Source: Thermoprotei archaeon (GTDB lineage Archaea; Thermoproteota; Thermoprotei; Thermofilales; B20-G17). Taken from it: a stretch of DNA of 46,978 nucleotides. Below the pieces are notes generated by a model, which was not told where the DNA came from, did no database searches, and was given only the letters and a program-made list of their open reading frames with translations. Below, one piece after another: positions 34,568-42,726 of this stretch; positions within the stretch are counted from its first letter, which is position 1; the number at the start of each line of letters is the position of its first letter. The translations under genes were made by a program, and so were the position numbers. The stretch is taken from NCBI GenBank assembly GCA_003650675.1, contig QMRH01000009.1, positions 1 to 46,978 of the forward strand, in the 5' to 3' direction.

Positions 34568-36003
34568 CAGGAAACCACCCGTAGTTTTATTTTACGTAAA
34601 CGTACATTTGGTCCACCAAACCATACTGGAACCCCTTGGGCGGGTTCGCCCTTTCCACACACCCCAGCATAAAATTTGAGGTTTTTATCAGCTCCATCTA
34701 TCCTTGTGTAGAATGTTTTTGTGGATAATTCAATGGCAGGGTTTCTTAGAGGCTTTGTGATTTCACCGTCTTCTATCAGGTAGGCCTCTAACCCTACATA
34801 CCTCTGGCTCCAACGTTCATCGTCGATGTTCCATTCCATATAACTCTTCATATAGACCCCCTTTCTTATATCCTCAATCAATTCCTCGAAGTTCATGTCT
34901 CCAGGCTTAAGGTAGGTGTTGGCCATTCTTATTATGGGTTCGCTTGAAAAGTCCATCGACCTCGACGCCGCATTGCTCTCGACGCCGAAAACCGCTGCAG
35001 TCCACCTGTTATGGAGAAATTCGTTTATTTTACCCTCCTTGTATAGGAATCTGGGTCTAGCTGGGACACCTTCATCGTCGTAAAGGTAGAATCCGTTGCT
35101 ACCGGGTATTGTTGGGTCATCTATCACTGTAGCCCATTCACTTCCAATGGTTTCCCCGATCATGTCCGGTTTTATGAAACTTTTACCTGCCTGTGCAGCT
35201 TCTCTACCTAGAATCCTATCGGCCTCGCTCGGATGCCCGCAACTTTCATGCACCATTAATCCAACTATCTCACTGCCTACTACAACGTCGATCTCCTCTA
35301 CAGGCGGTTTAACGCCTTCACATAACACGGTTTCACATGATTTTATTTCATTGGCTAAGGTTTCTACTGGCTTCCATTCCTCGAGCAACTCTAAGCCTCC
35401 GGAAGCCCTGTAGCCAAAGGACCTTTGAATAGTACCTTTCTGCGGATGTACTAGGACAAAGCTGTACCTGAAGCCTACACGGGGTATGTGGCTGATTACA
35501 AATGCACCATCACTGTTTGCTACAATTTTTTCCTCTATGCTTTCACTTAAAGCCGTCGTTAACACTGGCATTTTAACTTCCTTCACATAGTTTTTGGCTG
35601 TTTCCCAACATTCACTTAGGAGGGAAACTTTGTCCTCGAGGCTCATCGAATCAAATGGTTTCTTTCTTAATGCAGAGTATCTCACGCATCCAGTCTTTAC
35701 ATCCGAAAACTCGATGGGTTTCTTCATTAGTTTTGCGTGGCTTTTAGCCAGCTTAAAAGCCCTCTCCACAGCTTCGATTACATGGCTTCTTTCCAGCACA
35801 TTTGTCGAGGAGAAGCCTAAAGCGCCGTTTACCAGCACCCTTACCCCTATACCCTCACTAAGGTTTTTACTTACCCCTATAATTTCTCCATTTCTGCTTG
35901 TGATAGAGGAGCTGCTGATTTTATGGTACCGTGCCTCGGCGTACGTTGCTCCTAGATCACTGGCCACGTCAATAGCGTGTAATACCAACTCCTCATACGT
36001 CAT
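34567..36003 (-). CDS. tldD: TldD family metalloprotease, catalytic subunit
   Basis: 478 residues from the ATG at 36003. The zinc site HESCGHPSEAD (252-262) corresponds to the TldD HExxxH motif. A TTTTATAAAA box at 36031-36040 lies about 30 nt before this ATG, so a near-leaderless mRNA is likely, and the Cys-rich extension that would come from an upstream start at 36078 would overlap that promoter; I therefore prefer 36003. TldD works with TldE, encoded next with a one-base overlap. In archaea such as Sulfolobus the pair acts as a peptidase on unfolded chains; here it sits beside a P1 peptidase, in keeping with peptide use. Confidence 0.94.
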   Translation of the reverse strand: MTYEELVLHAIDVASDLGATYAEARYHKISSSSITSRNGEIIGVSKNLSEGIGVRVLVNGALGFSSTNVLERSHVIEAVERAFKLAKSHAKLMKKPIEFSDVKTGCVRYSALRKKPFDSMSLEDKVSLLSECWETAKNYVKEVKMPVLTTALSESIEEKIVANSDGAFVISHIPRVGFRYSFVLVHPQKGTIQRSFGYRASGGLELLEEWKPVETLANEIKSCETVLCEGVKPPVEEIDVVVGSEIVGLMVHESCGHPSEADRILGREAAQAGKSFIKPDMIGETIGSEWATVIDDPTIPGSNGFYLYDDEGVPARPRFLYKEGKINEFLHNRWTAAVFGVESNAASRSMDFSSEPIIRMANTYLKPGDMNFEELIEDIRKGVYMKSYMEWNIDDERWSQRYVGLEAYLIEDGEITKPLRNPAIELSTKTFYTRIDGADKNLKFYAGVCGKGEPAQGVPVWFGGPNVRLRKIKLRVVS

Positions 36004-36030
36004 GGAAATCAAGCACTTAAGAAAACAGAC

Positions 36031-36040
36031 TTTTATAAAA
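36031..36040 (-). promoter_or_regulatory. TATA box of the tldD-pmbA operon
   Basis: TTTTATAAAA, symmetrical, centred about 32 nt before the TldD ATG at 36003. This spacing leaves almost no untranslated leader, and there is no good ribosome site before the ATG. Confidence 0.6.
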
Positions 36041-36067
36041 CCTTTTTCATTAAAATTATTACAATAA

Positions 36068-37162
36068 CTAAATGACATTATACTTAGTTAAAATCGAGGT
36101 CAAAATGTCCACTGGAATGGCATGAACCACACGGTTATCCCTACCATCCATAGTTTCGGCCCTTAAAATCGAGTTCAAAATGGCTTCCTCAACACATTCT
36201 ACAGTTGCATGTAGAAGAGGAGAGAGCTTCACATCAGGAATGCACTTAAACTCAATTTCCAGTTTTTTCGGGTAGTGAAGTATTCTATTAGCTGTCGAAA
36301 ACGCCACAACCACATCCCCGCTTCCATGGAGAGAACATCCTCCTACTCTAGCTATTCCATGCGCCGCTCTTTTAGCTACCCTCTTTAACTGCCTATAGGT
36401 TAGGGGGGCGTCGGTAGCTAAGACAACTATTATGGAGCCTAGATCAAGGGGCTTGAAAATACGTTTATAGTCTTTCAACTCTAAGCCCACTGGAGCATTC
36501 TTTATAACTAGGTTTTCCCTCCTACCGAAATTCGATAAAACCAGAGCTCCTATAGTGTAACCACCATATTTCCCGGGGAGCCTACGGGAGGAAGACCCTA
36601 TTCCAGCCTTAAATTCGAAGGCTATCATGCCTGTGCCTGCACCTACAGCACCTTCCGCGAAATCCTCGCACGAGTTTTCAATAGCTTGGAATACATGTTC
36701 ACGTTTAACGTGTCGCCCTCTTATATCGTTAAGAAAACTATCGTTACATTCCAGCACCAGAGGATTTACCGACCCCGTGGTAACTCCTATATCCTCGTTA
36801 TGGATTAGAGAATATTCTATTATAGCGTCAGCCACCAATCCTATATTAAGGGTGTTTGTCAACGCAATAGGAGTTTCAATGACCCCGAGTTCCTCGACCT
36901 GAATTAACCCGACTGGCTTAGAAAACCCATTTATGATATAGCTTGCAGCCACCACCTTTTCTTTGAAGACATTGCCCCCATGAGGAAGAATAACCGTGAC
37001 CCCTGTTCTTACGGGACCTTTACCTGGAACAAGTTTACCCTTACCTTTTATAAGAGTACAGTGGCCTACCGTTACACCCTCGACGTCGGCGATGTTGTTT
37101 CGAGGCCCTGTGGGGAAGAACCCTATTTTCACACCTAAATCTCGGATCCTTGGTCTCTCCAT
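36068..37162 (-). CDS. P1 family (DmpA-type) aminopeptidase/acylase
   Basis: 364 residues, the usual length of DmpA-type enzymes. These Ntn-fold proteins cut themselves between a Gly and a Ser and the freed Ser becomes the nucleophile; here the site is G242-S243 in LGSIIVVLATDAP, with NFG at 211-213 and the Asn/Ser-rich TTGSVNPLVLECND before it. DmpA family members release N-terminal residues (L-aminopeptidase, D-amidase or beta-aminopeptidase). A TATA-like TTATTTATTTTAC lies about 15-28 nt before the ATG at 37162, and no ribosome site is visible. It is upstream of tldD on the same strand, but with a separate promoter between them. Confidence 0.92.
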   Translation of the reverse strand: MERPRIRDLGVKIGFFPTGPRNNIADVEGVTVGHCTLIKGKGKLVPGKGPVRTGVTVILPHGGNVFKEKVVAASYIINGFSKPVGLIQVEELGVIETPIALTNTLNIGLVADAIIEYSLIHNEDIGVTTGSVNPLVLECNDSFLNDIRGRHVKREHVFQAIENSCEDFAEGAVGAGTGMIAFEFKAGIGSSSRRLPGKYGGYTIGALVLSNFGRRENLVIKNAPVGLELKDYKRIFKPLDLGSIIVVLATDAPLTYRQLKRVAKRAAHGIARVGGCSLHGSGDVVVAFSTANRILHYPKKLEIEFKCIPDVKLSPLLHATVECVEEAILNSILRAETMDGRDNRVVHAIPVDILTSILTKYNVI

Positions 37163-37206
37163 GAAAATCTTTTAGTAAAATAAATAATTAAAACTGTTTT
37201 CGGCTG

Positions 37207-37500
37207 TTAATATCGAATGAAAAAGCCGTCGTATTCGCCCCTATATTCTTCGTATCTGACTTCTATCCTATCCACCCGTGCCAAAGGAGGCCCACGTCTA
37301 CACCATTCAACAGCCTTTTTTACGCTTTCTTCCTTCCCTTCAAATACAGCCTCGACACTACCGTCAGGGAGATTCCTAACGTAACCTGTAAGCCCCAATC
37401 TCCTAGCGACATCGCATGTAGAAGCTCTGAAAAATACCCCCTGTACCCTACCATAAACCCTTACATATGCCCTTACAAGCTTTGCGTTCCTCTCCCCCAT
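37207..37500 (-). CDS. acyP: Acylphosphatase
   Basis: 97 residues from the ATG at 37500 (a GTG at 37512 would add four). The catalytic pair is R25 in [12 protein letters not shown] and N43 in [17 protein letters not shown], both in the family's expected places. The enzyme hydrolyses acyl phosphates such as carbamoyl or acetyl phosphate; C-terminal GFFIRY completes the ferredoxin-like fold. Upstream, GGAGGTGAT (minus strand, 37535-37527) is a perfect ribosome-type sequence but 15 nt or more from any start; a nearer GGTG lies 7 nt before the ATG. It is divergent from the 37558 gene with only 57 bp between. Confidence 0.95.
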   Translation of the reverse strand: MGERNAKLVRAYVRVYGRVQGVFFRASTCDVARRLGLTGYVRNLPDGSVEAVFEGKEESVKKAVEWCRRGPPLARVDRIEVRYEEYRGEYDGFFIRY

Positions 37501-37557
37501 TTTAAACACCAATAAAAGTTTAAATCACCTCCAAATATTTATATCGGGATCAAGGTC

Positions 37558-37815
37558 TTGAAGAAAAACTATCCTCGTAACAGCGATCTACGAAAAGCTA
37601 TATTAACCGTTTTAAGTAGTAATATCTTCTTGACTCCCGATGATTTTCCGGAGGAAGTAATAAAAACTTTGGAGAGAAACGGTTTTTACACGGGTCTAGT
37701 AAACACTAAAAGAATCTGGAGGATATACGAGAAAATGGTAAGAAAAGGTGAAATCTACGATATTCTTGATGTGGTCACGGAAGACAAGGAGGGACGTCGT
37801 CTCAGAAAAATCTAG
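37558..37815 (+). CDS. Small basic archaeal protein, winged-helix-like
   Basis: 85 residues with a TTG start and an AAGG site 4-5 nt upstream. Predicted as three helices and a short hairpin (DLRKAILTVLSS, PEEVIKTLERNG, TKRIWRIYEKMVRKGEIYDI), which resembles a winged helix, ending in a basic tail (EGRRLRKI). I do not recognise the family. The gene is divergent from acylphosphatase and shares its promoter region (a TATA-like AATATTTATATC at about 37533-37545). A DNA-binding role is a guess. Confidence 0.6.
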   Translation: MKKNYPRNSDLRKAILTVLSSNIFLTPDDFPEEVIKTLERNGFYTGLVNTKRIWRIYEKMVRKGEIYDILDVVTEDKEGRRLRKI

Positions 37816-38276
37816 CTAAAGAAAAACTTTCTGCAAGCCTAGAGGAGTGAACTCGTTGTCGAGATCCCGATGAAACTTAAAGAGAACTCAGCTTGACATA
37901 AAGTGGAAGCAGGTAAAAGCAAAAACTATCTTCACGTATATGTCGAAATTCCCTGATACTCCTCGAGAGGAGCTATGTACATGGAGGAAGATGCTTGCTT
38001 ATTGACCCTCCCCCTTTTTAAGTGGGGGGATTTTTGCTTTTAGGGTGTTCATTGTCTTTTTGGGCTCCCACTTCATCCCACCACACCTTAGGGGCAGGGG
38101 GCTGTGCCACCAGCCCGTCATCCCTACCCCTCCGAGAGGGACTCGGGACTATCAGAGAAGAATCCCCCACTAATGTAGGGGCTTTCCGGCACCATTTTTG
38201 TAAGTGAAATGAAAGTATAGATGCGTTCTCCTTGAAAAGAACAAGGAGAATATCAACATCCTTTGAAACCCTTTTC
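37816..38276. other. 461-bp gap with GC-rich hairpins; possible decayed IS605-type end
   Basis: No convincing gene. A short open stretch (about 37884-38004) reads NLKRTQLDIKWKQVKAK and onwards to a stop but lacks a good start. From 38005 the composition turns GC-rich: a TCCCCC/GGGGGA hairpin at 38009-38030, then a G/C-rich tract, then CCCCCACTAATGTAGGGG at about 38164-38181. C-rich tracts ending in a CCCC...GGGG hairpin resemble the right ends of archaeal IS200/IS605 (TnpB) elements, but no TnpB motif was found, so this is only a candidate scar. It lies next to a VapBC pair. Confidence 0.3.
38009..38035 (+). terminator. GC-stem hairpin with T-run
   Basis: TCCCCC (38009-38014) pairs with GGGGGA (38025-38030) around a 10-nt loop and is followed by TTTTT at 38031-38035. 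On the plus strand this has the form of an intrinsic terminator, but it is about 190 bp after the 37815 stop, so it may belong to the suspected element remnant. Confidence 0.4.
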
Positions 38277-38687
38277 CTATAACGATGTAGGGCTTATTAC
38301 TTTCAATCCTTTAACTTCATTAAAGGCTTTATCTAAAGATATTAGTACTCCATCTAATAGCAAAGCTGTAGCTCCATGTAGAGAATCAAAAAAAGTTAGA
38401 TTATACTTTTCTCTAAGCTCTGAAGCTTCTATTAAAACATCAACAGTTAAAGGTGCTTCGCCTAAATTCGGTATTTTTCTAAAATGATTTAGATCGCTCC
38501 TAATCTCTTCCTCACTATAACCTCTTGCTTTTAAGATTAATTCATATTCCAGGTAGGCTGAAGCAGCTACTTTAACACCCTTAAGTTCGCCTGAGATTAT
38601 CCGTTTCATGAGCTTGCTGGCAACCTTATGGTATTTATCAAGAGCATTAACGAACGCTATTAACATATCAACCTCTATTACCGGCAT
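38277..38687 (-). CDS. vapC: PIN-domain toxin VapC
   Basis: 136 residues from the ATG at 38687; an earlier start would add a non-homologous tail overlapping more of vapB. The PIN acidic residues that hold the metal are D7 (VIEVDMLIAF), E47/E49 (YLEYE), D101 (LTFFDSLHGA) and D119 (LISLDKAF). VapC enzymes are RNases that cut tRNA or rRNA. The gene overlaps the AbrB-type antitoxin gene by 20 nt and its GAGGCGG ribosome site is inside it, the classic toxin-antitoxin layout with antitoxin first. Confidence 0.9.
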   Translation of the reverse strand: MPVIEVDMLIAFVNALDKYHKVASKLMKRIISGELKGVKVAASAYLEYELILKARGYSEEEIRSDLNHFRKIPNLGEAPLTVDVLIEASELREKYNLTFFDSLHGATALLLDGVLISLDKAFNEVKGLKVISPTSL

Positions 38688-38928
38688 TTCTGACCGCCTC
38701 AAATAACACGTCGTCAACCTTCTCCTCTACAGCATCATATACCATGGTTGGGTCATGATACTTCCCACAAAGAGCTTTATAGGGGTTCTTAATTACCTTC
38801 ACAACGATTATTTTTTTCTCTACATTTACACTCCATGCAAGTAGATCTCCTTCCTCTATTCCTAGAGCTTTTCTTACCTTAGCAGGCACATTAGTTAAAA
38901 ATTTCCTACTAACTTTACTAAGCTCCAT
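38668..38928 (-). CDS. vapB: AbrB/MazE-type antitoxin VapB
   Basis: 86 residues. The N-terminal swapped-hairpin domain is typical: SRKFLTNVPAKVRKALGIEEGDLLAWSV, here cited by its ends SRKF and LLAW (residues 7-32). The acidic C-terminal half (DAVEEKVDDVLFEAVRNAG) would wrap the PIN toxin. It binds DNA to repress its own operon and neutralises VapC. The ATG at 38928 has GGTG 5 nt upstream, and a TATA-like element lies immediately before it, so the AbrB dimer probably binds there. Confidence 0.9.
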   Translation of the reverse strand: MELSKVSRKFLTNVPAKVRKALGIEEGDLLAWSVNVEKKIIVVKVIKNPYKALCGKYHDPTMVYDAVEEKVDDVLFEAVRNAGNRG

Positions 38929-38940
38929 TCATTCACCTAG

Positions 38941-38955
38941 GATAATAATATAGCC
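38941..38955 (-). promoter_or_regulatory. TATA box of the vapBC operon
   Basis: GGCTATATTATTATC on the minus strand, centred about 20 nt before the vapB ATG; transcription would start at or close to the ATG. Autoregulation by VapB would act here. Confidence 0.45.
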
Positions 38956-39275
38956 AAGAATTTAAGTTTTCCTATGAAATATCAGAATATCGATTCACCT
39001 AAAACTTTTGCTAGTGAATATCATTAATATGGTTTCCATTAGGGAAGGCTATTTCTCCCAAAACCTTGACACCAAATACTCAAGGAGAATCCATGGAAAA
39101 TATCTGGCATCAATAACCGAGCCTTTCGAGCAACGGTCATGTAAAGATTTTGAAATATGAATGTTATTGGATGGAATAATTAAATTTTTCTAAATTTATA
39201 CTCATCACAAACATATCCTTATGCTAAATATTTTTATATTTTATATACTGTCTTTAAGTAAGGAGAAGGGATCTA
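38956..39275 (+). promoter_or_regulatory. AT-rich gap with promoter of the 39276 gene
   Basis: A 320-bp gap without a gene. At 39231-39247 TTTTTATATTTTATATA gives a strong TATA region, centred about 30 nt before the ATG at 39276, and AGGAGAAGG (39260-39268) is the ribosome site. The rest shows no repeat or open frame I can support. Confidence 0.5.
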
Positions 39276-39953
39276 ATGATGTTTGAATGGCCTAAGGAAA
39301 ATCTTCTCTTGATGGAGAGCGTTTATGCACTAGTTTTGTTTGGATGGGTTATAAGCGTGGTACTTTTTATATCAAAATACTTCTACAATAGAGTGGTTGT
39401 AAATAATCCGATTAATGTAGCCGTATACTATACGAGAAAACTAATCCACATATTGGCTGGAGGCCTAGTGGCGCTTTCAGTACCCTTCCTTTTCTCTTCC
39501 CCTCTACTCCCAACACTACTGGCGTTCATACTGGCTCTACTCACATATCTCCCCCATTCAAAGGGAAAATTAATGGAGTGGTTTCAAACAGAAGACAACA
39601 TATATGAAGTACATTTCTGTGTAATGTGGGGAATATCTATAGCATTAGCATGGGTGATCTTTGATGACCCATGGTACGGTGTAATACCCATATCTTTCAT
39701 GGCCTTCGGAGATGCCATAACAGGTATAGTAAGAAACCTCCTCTATAAGCGTAGAACAAAGTCCTGGGAAGGGAACGTAGCCATGGCTCTCTTCTGTATA
39801 CCCTTTGGCTACATATTTTTTGGACCTGTTGGAGCTATAGCCGGACTAGTAGCCAGTATAATAGAACATTTTGAGTTTAACCCTATAGATGACAATATAA
39901 CAGTACCTTTAACTACGTTTATCATACTGGTGCTAGGCTACATGTTTACATAA
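39276..39953 (+). CDS. CTP-dependent polyprenol (dolichol/phytol) kinase-like membrane protein
   Basis: 225 residues with about six membrane helices. RKLIH (54-58), FMAFGDAITG (141-150) and KSWEGNVAM (162-170) match the pattern R-K-x-x-H, G-D-x-x-x-x-G, K-S-x-E-G found in dolichol kinase (SEC59), phytol kinase (VTE5) and CDP-diglyceride synthases. The enzyme would phosphorylate a polyprenol or geranylgeraniol with CTP, feeding lipid-carrier or archaeal ether-lipid recycling. An extra ATG at 39279 is possible. It stands alone between vapBC and the isomerase gene with its own promoter. Confidence 0.85.
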   Translation: MMFEWPKENLLLMESVYALVLFGWVISVVLFISKYFYNRVVVNNPINVAVYYTRKLIHILAGGLVALSVPFLFSSPLLPTLLAFILALLTYLPHSKGKLMEWFQTEDNIYEVHFCVMWGISIALAWVIFDDPWYGVIPISFMAFGDAITGIVRNLLYKRRTKSWEGNVAMALFCIPFGYIFFGPVGAIAGLVASIIEHFEFNPIDDNITVPLTTFIILVLGYMFT

Positions 39954-39977
39954 AAGGTGCAACGATAAAAACAGAAC

Positions 39978-40967
39978 CTAGGGTAGGGTGTCAAGATCCA
40001 ACGATATTTTCGTAAGCCCTTCCTCTATTAGCCGTCCATACTCTTCGGTCAAAACGAGTATGGCCGCCTTCGCGGGAATAACTCCTTTCTCCGTTATTAT
40101 TGCATCGATGTACTCTGGCGGAGTAACATCGAAAGCAGGGTTTCTGACGTTAACCCTCTTGACTGAAGCCAAGTACTCCTTGGATACAACCTCTAGGGGG
40201 CTCCTCTCTTCTATCGTGATAAGTTCACCAAGCACGGTTGCGGGACTAAATTTGTAGCTTTCAGCCGCCACGAATACCCTTACTCTGGCTTCGTGAGCGG
40301 CCAAAGCAATAAGAGAAGTACCAACCTTGTTAACAACAGCACCATTAGCGGTCACGGTGTCCGCTCCCACGATCACCCTATCCACATCCTTCATGAAAAA
40401 TCTTACAGCCGAATCGGGGATTAAGGTAGCTTTAATACCCATGTTTAGCAAAGCTTTGTAGGTTATATACCCTTGGAAACGTGGCCTAGTTTCGGTAGCG
40501 ATCACCCTAATATTTTTCCCCTGAACCTTGGCATGTTTGAGAACAGAAAGAGCAGCGGAGCTGTTACAGTGGGTTAAGACAACATCTCCATTCCTTAAAA
40601 TCCTCGAGCCTATAAGGCCTATCAACTTGACAGCGTTTATTGAGGATTCGATGAACTCTCGGGCCGCCTTTATCGTAGAGGCTTTAACCTCCATGAAGTC
40701 TCCTCCCCTTTCGACACATGACCTCATTCTCGATAAAACATAGCTAACAGCATTGGGAAGAGACACGGCGGTGGGTCTAGTGGATTTCAGTAAACTGCCG
40801 ATCCTTTCCATATAATTTACGAATTCTTCCGCTTTTTCAGAGCCTTCATATAATTCGGCTGCAATTTTAAGAGCATTTGCGGCAGATCTAGCTATCCTTC
40901 CAGCGCCCCTAATTTTCATGTCTCTAATGTCATTGGCTATATCTAAAACTTGAGTAGGAATCTTCAA
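39978..40967 (-). CDS. Ribose-1,5-bisphosphate isomerase (eIF2B-alpha-like fold)
   Basis: 329 residues. The two catalytic residues known from the Thermococcus enzyme (Cys133, Asp202) correspond to C134 in LTHCNSSA and D203 in VIVGADTV, and the N-terminal RGAGRIARSAA loop is kept. It converts ribose-1,5-bisphosphate to ribulose-1,5-bisphosphate in archaeal nucleotide/nucleoside recycling. TTG start at 40967 with a perfect GGAGG 8 nt upstream. The gene lies 12 bp downstream of a paralogue (40980-41984) with which it shares an 82-bp identical stretch. RuBisCO and the AMP/nucleoside kinases are not in the window. Confidence 0.92.
   Translation of the reverse strand: MKIPTQVLDIANDIRDMKIRGAGRIARSAANALKIAAELYEGSEKAEEFVNYMERIGSLLKSTRPTAVSLPNAVSYVLSRMRSCVERGGDFMEVKASTIKAAREFIESSINAVKLIGLIGSRILRNGDVVLTHCNSSAALSVLKHAKVQGKNIRVIATETRPRFQGYITYKALLNMGIKATLIPDSAVRFFMKDVDRVIVGADTVTANGAVVNKVGTSLIALAAHEARVRVFVAAESYKFSPATVLGELITIEERSPLEVVSKEYLASVKRVNVRNPAFDVTPPEYIDAIITEKGVIPAKAAILVLTEEYGRLIEEGLTKISLDLDTLP
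40270..40351 (-). repeat. 82-bp identical tract, copy 1 (in isomerase gene)
   Basis: All 82 bases equal those at 41290-41371, exactly 1020 bp away, in homologous codons of the two eIF2B-like paralogues. Bases just outside differ. This points to gene conversion or a recent partial duplication. Confidence 0.95.
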
Positions 40968-40979
40968 GATGAATCCCTC

Positions 40980-41984
40980 CTACTTCACACCGCCCTGAAC
41001 CATAGCTTTAAGTTCGCTTGTAATATCGGCGATTTTCTTCAGTCTCGGCGGCCATCCGTAAATATCCCGAACGAGTAGGATTACTGCTTCAGGGGCAACT
41101 ACACCCCTTTCCGTTATTATTGCGTCGATGTACTCTGGTGGAGTGACATCAAATAAGGGGAACTCGGCGGCAGGAACCTCGCTTAACTCCACCGGGATTC
41201 TTTCAGGCAACCTTTTTATGGGTCTCAACATCAATTTAACTAGCTCCCCGAAGATTGTTTCAGGGCTAAATTTCAGCGTAGAGGCTACTACGAATACCCT
41301 TACTCTGGCTTCGTGAGCGGCCAAAGCAATAAGAGAAGTACCAACCTTGTTAACAACAGCACCATTAGCGGCTATAGCTTCGGCGCCCACGAAAACCTTG
41401 TCAACATCTTTCATGAAGAACCTTACAGCCGAGTCGACAAAAAGTGTCACGGGAATACCTTTATTATCTAGGTAAGATGCAGTAAATAGGCCCTCTGAAC
41501 CCGGCCTAGATTCTACAACATAAACCTGAAATCTTATACCCTTCTCCCAAGCCTTCTCAAGTAACGTTAAAACAGTCCTACTATAAGAATTAGTTAAGAT
41601 CACGTCTCCATCATCTATCCTCTTCGATCCCATTAAAGCCACGGCCTCCAACGCTTTATTCATGTTGTTTACAAGGCTATTGTACTCCTCTTTAACCATT
41701 CCTCGGAGTTCATCGAGGCTAGCGCCGTCTTTTAAAAGAGTGTTCACCTTCTCTAAAATCCTTCTAACAGAATTAGATAACATTACTGATGTGGGTCTAG
41801 CTTTAAGTAGCCGTTGAACCACAGTAATACAGTTTTCAATGGCTTCATCGAGGACGCTGGAGTATACAAAGGCATTGCAAAGTAGACGTAATCCCTCTAC
41901 TACCACATCGGTGGAACTATATATTTCAAAGTTCTCTATCTTCCTTATACCTTCTTCAAGCCCTTTAATCAAGTTATTTTTCAC
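40980..41984 (-). CDS. eIF2B-like paralogue lacking the isomerase catalytic residues
   Basis: 334 residues from the GTG at 41984, which has GGTGAT 7 nt upstream; a GTG at 41996 is the alternative. It aligns over its length with the isomerase encoded next, but the catalytic Cys is Ser (LTNSYSRT, about S137 counted from 41996) and the catalytic Asp is Glu (VFVGAEAI, about E206). The substrate loop RPxxxG and the VVNKVGT segment are kept. It may be the archaeal aIF2B-type regulatory protein, a structural partner of the isomerase, or a sugar-phosphate enzyme with another substrate. The 12-bp gap and same strand indicate an operon. Confidence 0.88.
   Translation of the reverse strand: MKNNLIKGLEEGIRKIENFEIYSSTDVVVEGLRLLCNAFVYSSVLDEAIENCITVVQRLLKARPTSVMLSNSVRRILEKVNTLLKDGASLDELRGMVKEEYNSLVNNMNKALEAVALMGSKRIDDGDVILTNSYSRTVLTLLEKAWEKGIRFQVYVVESRPGSEGLFTASYLDNKGIPVTLFVDSAVRFFMKDVDKVFVGAEAIAANGAVVNKVGTSLIALAAHEARVRVFVVASTLKFSPETIFGELVKLMLRPIKRLPERIPVELSEVPAAEFPLFDVTPPEYIDAIITERGVVAPEAVILLVRDIYGWPPRLKKIADITSELKAMVQGGVK
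41290..41371 (-). repeat. 82-bp identical tract, copy 2 (in eIF2B-like paralogue)
   Basis: Partner of 40270-40351; same strand, same reading phase, offset 1020 bp. The encoded segment lies just after the catalytic Asp/Glu position and covers the VVNKVGT region, so that part of the two proteins is identical while the rest has diverged. Confidence 0.95.
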
Positions 41985-42084
41985 CAGGAAAATCACCCAG
42001 ACATTAATCCAACAATATTATGTAAAAGATTATATAAAAGATTACATGTTGCGATTCAACCGCTATGACAGAGTGTACATACAG

Positions 42085-42726
42085 TTAAGTTTGCTTACAT
42101 GCAACGATTTCCTTTAATTCAGGAATCACCTTAGTAGCCTCTTTTATTAGGAGTCTAGCAACTTCTCTTATCTCCCATTGAGCCTTCTTATCTAGCCGAA
42201 GAGAAGCTATATGCAGAAGCTCCCTTAAGTTGACTGTGAAAAGGATCCTTGTTTTAACAGCCTGTGGAAGCACGTAGCGTGCATCTTCATATGGTATCCC
42301 TCTTTCAAGCAATTTACGGTACGTTCTAAAAGCCTCTTCCACAGTTTTCCTGTAGATTTCATGGCCTTCACCCAGATTTTTTATGGATTCCGGTGTAACG
42401 TAATCTTCTTCGACGACAGAGTATCTTTGAGACTCCTGCGTATAGGAGGCGATCCTATGCCGAACAAGCTGGTGGCTGGTAACTCTACTTATATCCTCGA
42501 TTAGAAAAGTGAAAACAACATGTTCAAGAATACTTGGAAAACCCCTTGCAGCAGCTTTTATCCACTCTGAAGCTTTTTCAAGAGGATAGTTTTCCGATAA
42601 ATAATAGTCGAAACCTTTTTGAAGCAACTTACCAGTACTTACCTTCGCTGCTAACACTGGAAGCCTTCTTGGATTCCTATCACCATAAATAGGCGTATTG
42701 TAGGCGATTAAGGTCACTTTAACCAT
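42085..42726 (-). CDS. thyX: FAD-dependent thymidylate synthase ThyX
   Basis: 213 residues. The ThyX signature RHRxxSxxxxSxR is present in full: R89, H90, R91, S94, S99, R101 (RHRIASYTQESQR), with the upstream SILEHVVFTF (H69) that binds FAD. It methylates dUMP to dTMP using methylenetetrahydrofolate and reduced FAD. ATG at 42726. It is transcribed alone on the minus strand; the kinase for its product (32555) is 9 kb away, and the 41997-42084 gap shows no feature of note. Confidence 0.96.
   Translation of the reverse strand: MVKVTLIAYNTPIYGDRNPRRLPVLAAKVSTGKLLQKGFDYYLSENYPLEKASEWIKAAARGFPSILEHVVFTFLIEDISRVTSHQLVRHRIASYTQESQRYSVVEEDYVTPESIKNLGEGHEIYRKTVEEAFRTYRKLLERGIPYEDARYVLPQAVKTRILFTVNLRELLHIASLRLDKKAQWEIREVARLLIKEATKVIPELKEIVACKQT

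Noticed and set aside
36004-36078. Longer TldD start at 36078
   Set aside because: The added Cys/Phe-rich residues are not TldD-like and the region holds the TATA box placed for a start at 36003.
38022-38207. Short plus-strand open frame in the GC-rich hairpin block
   Set aside because: Low-complexity Ser/Pro/Gly-rich product over hairpin DNA; no start site signal. Kept only as part of the possible element scar.
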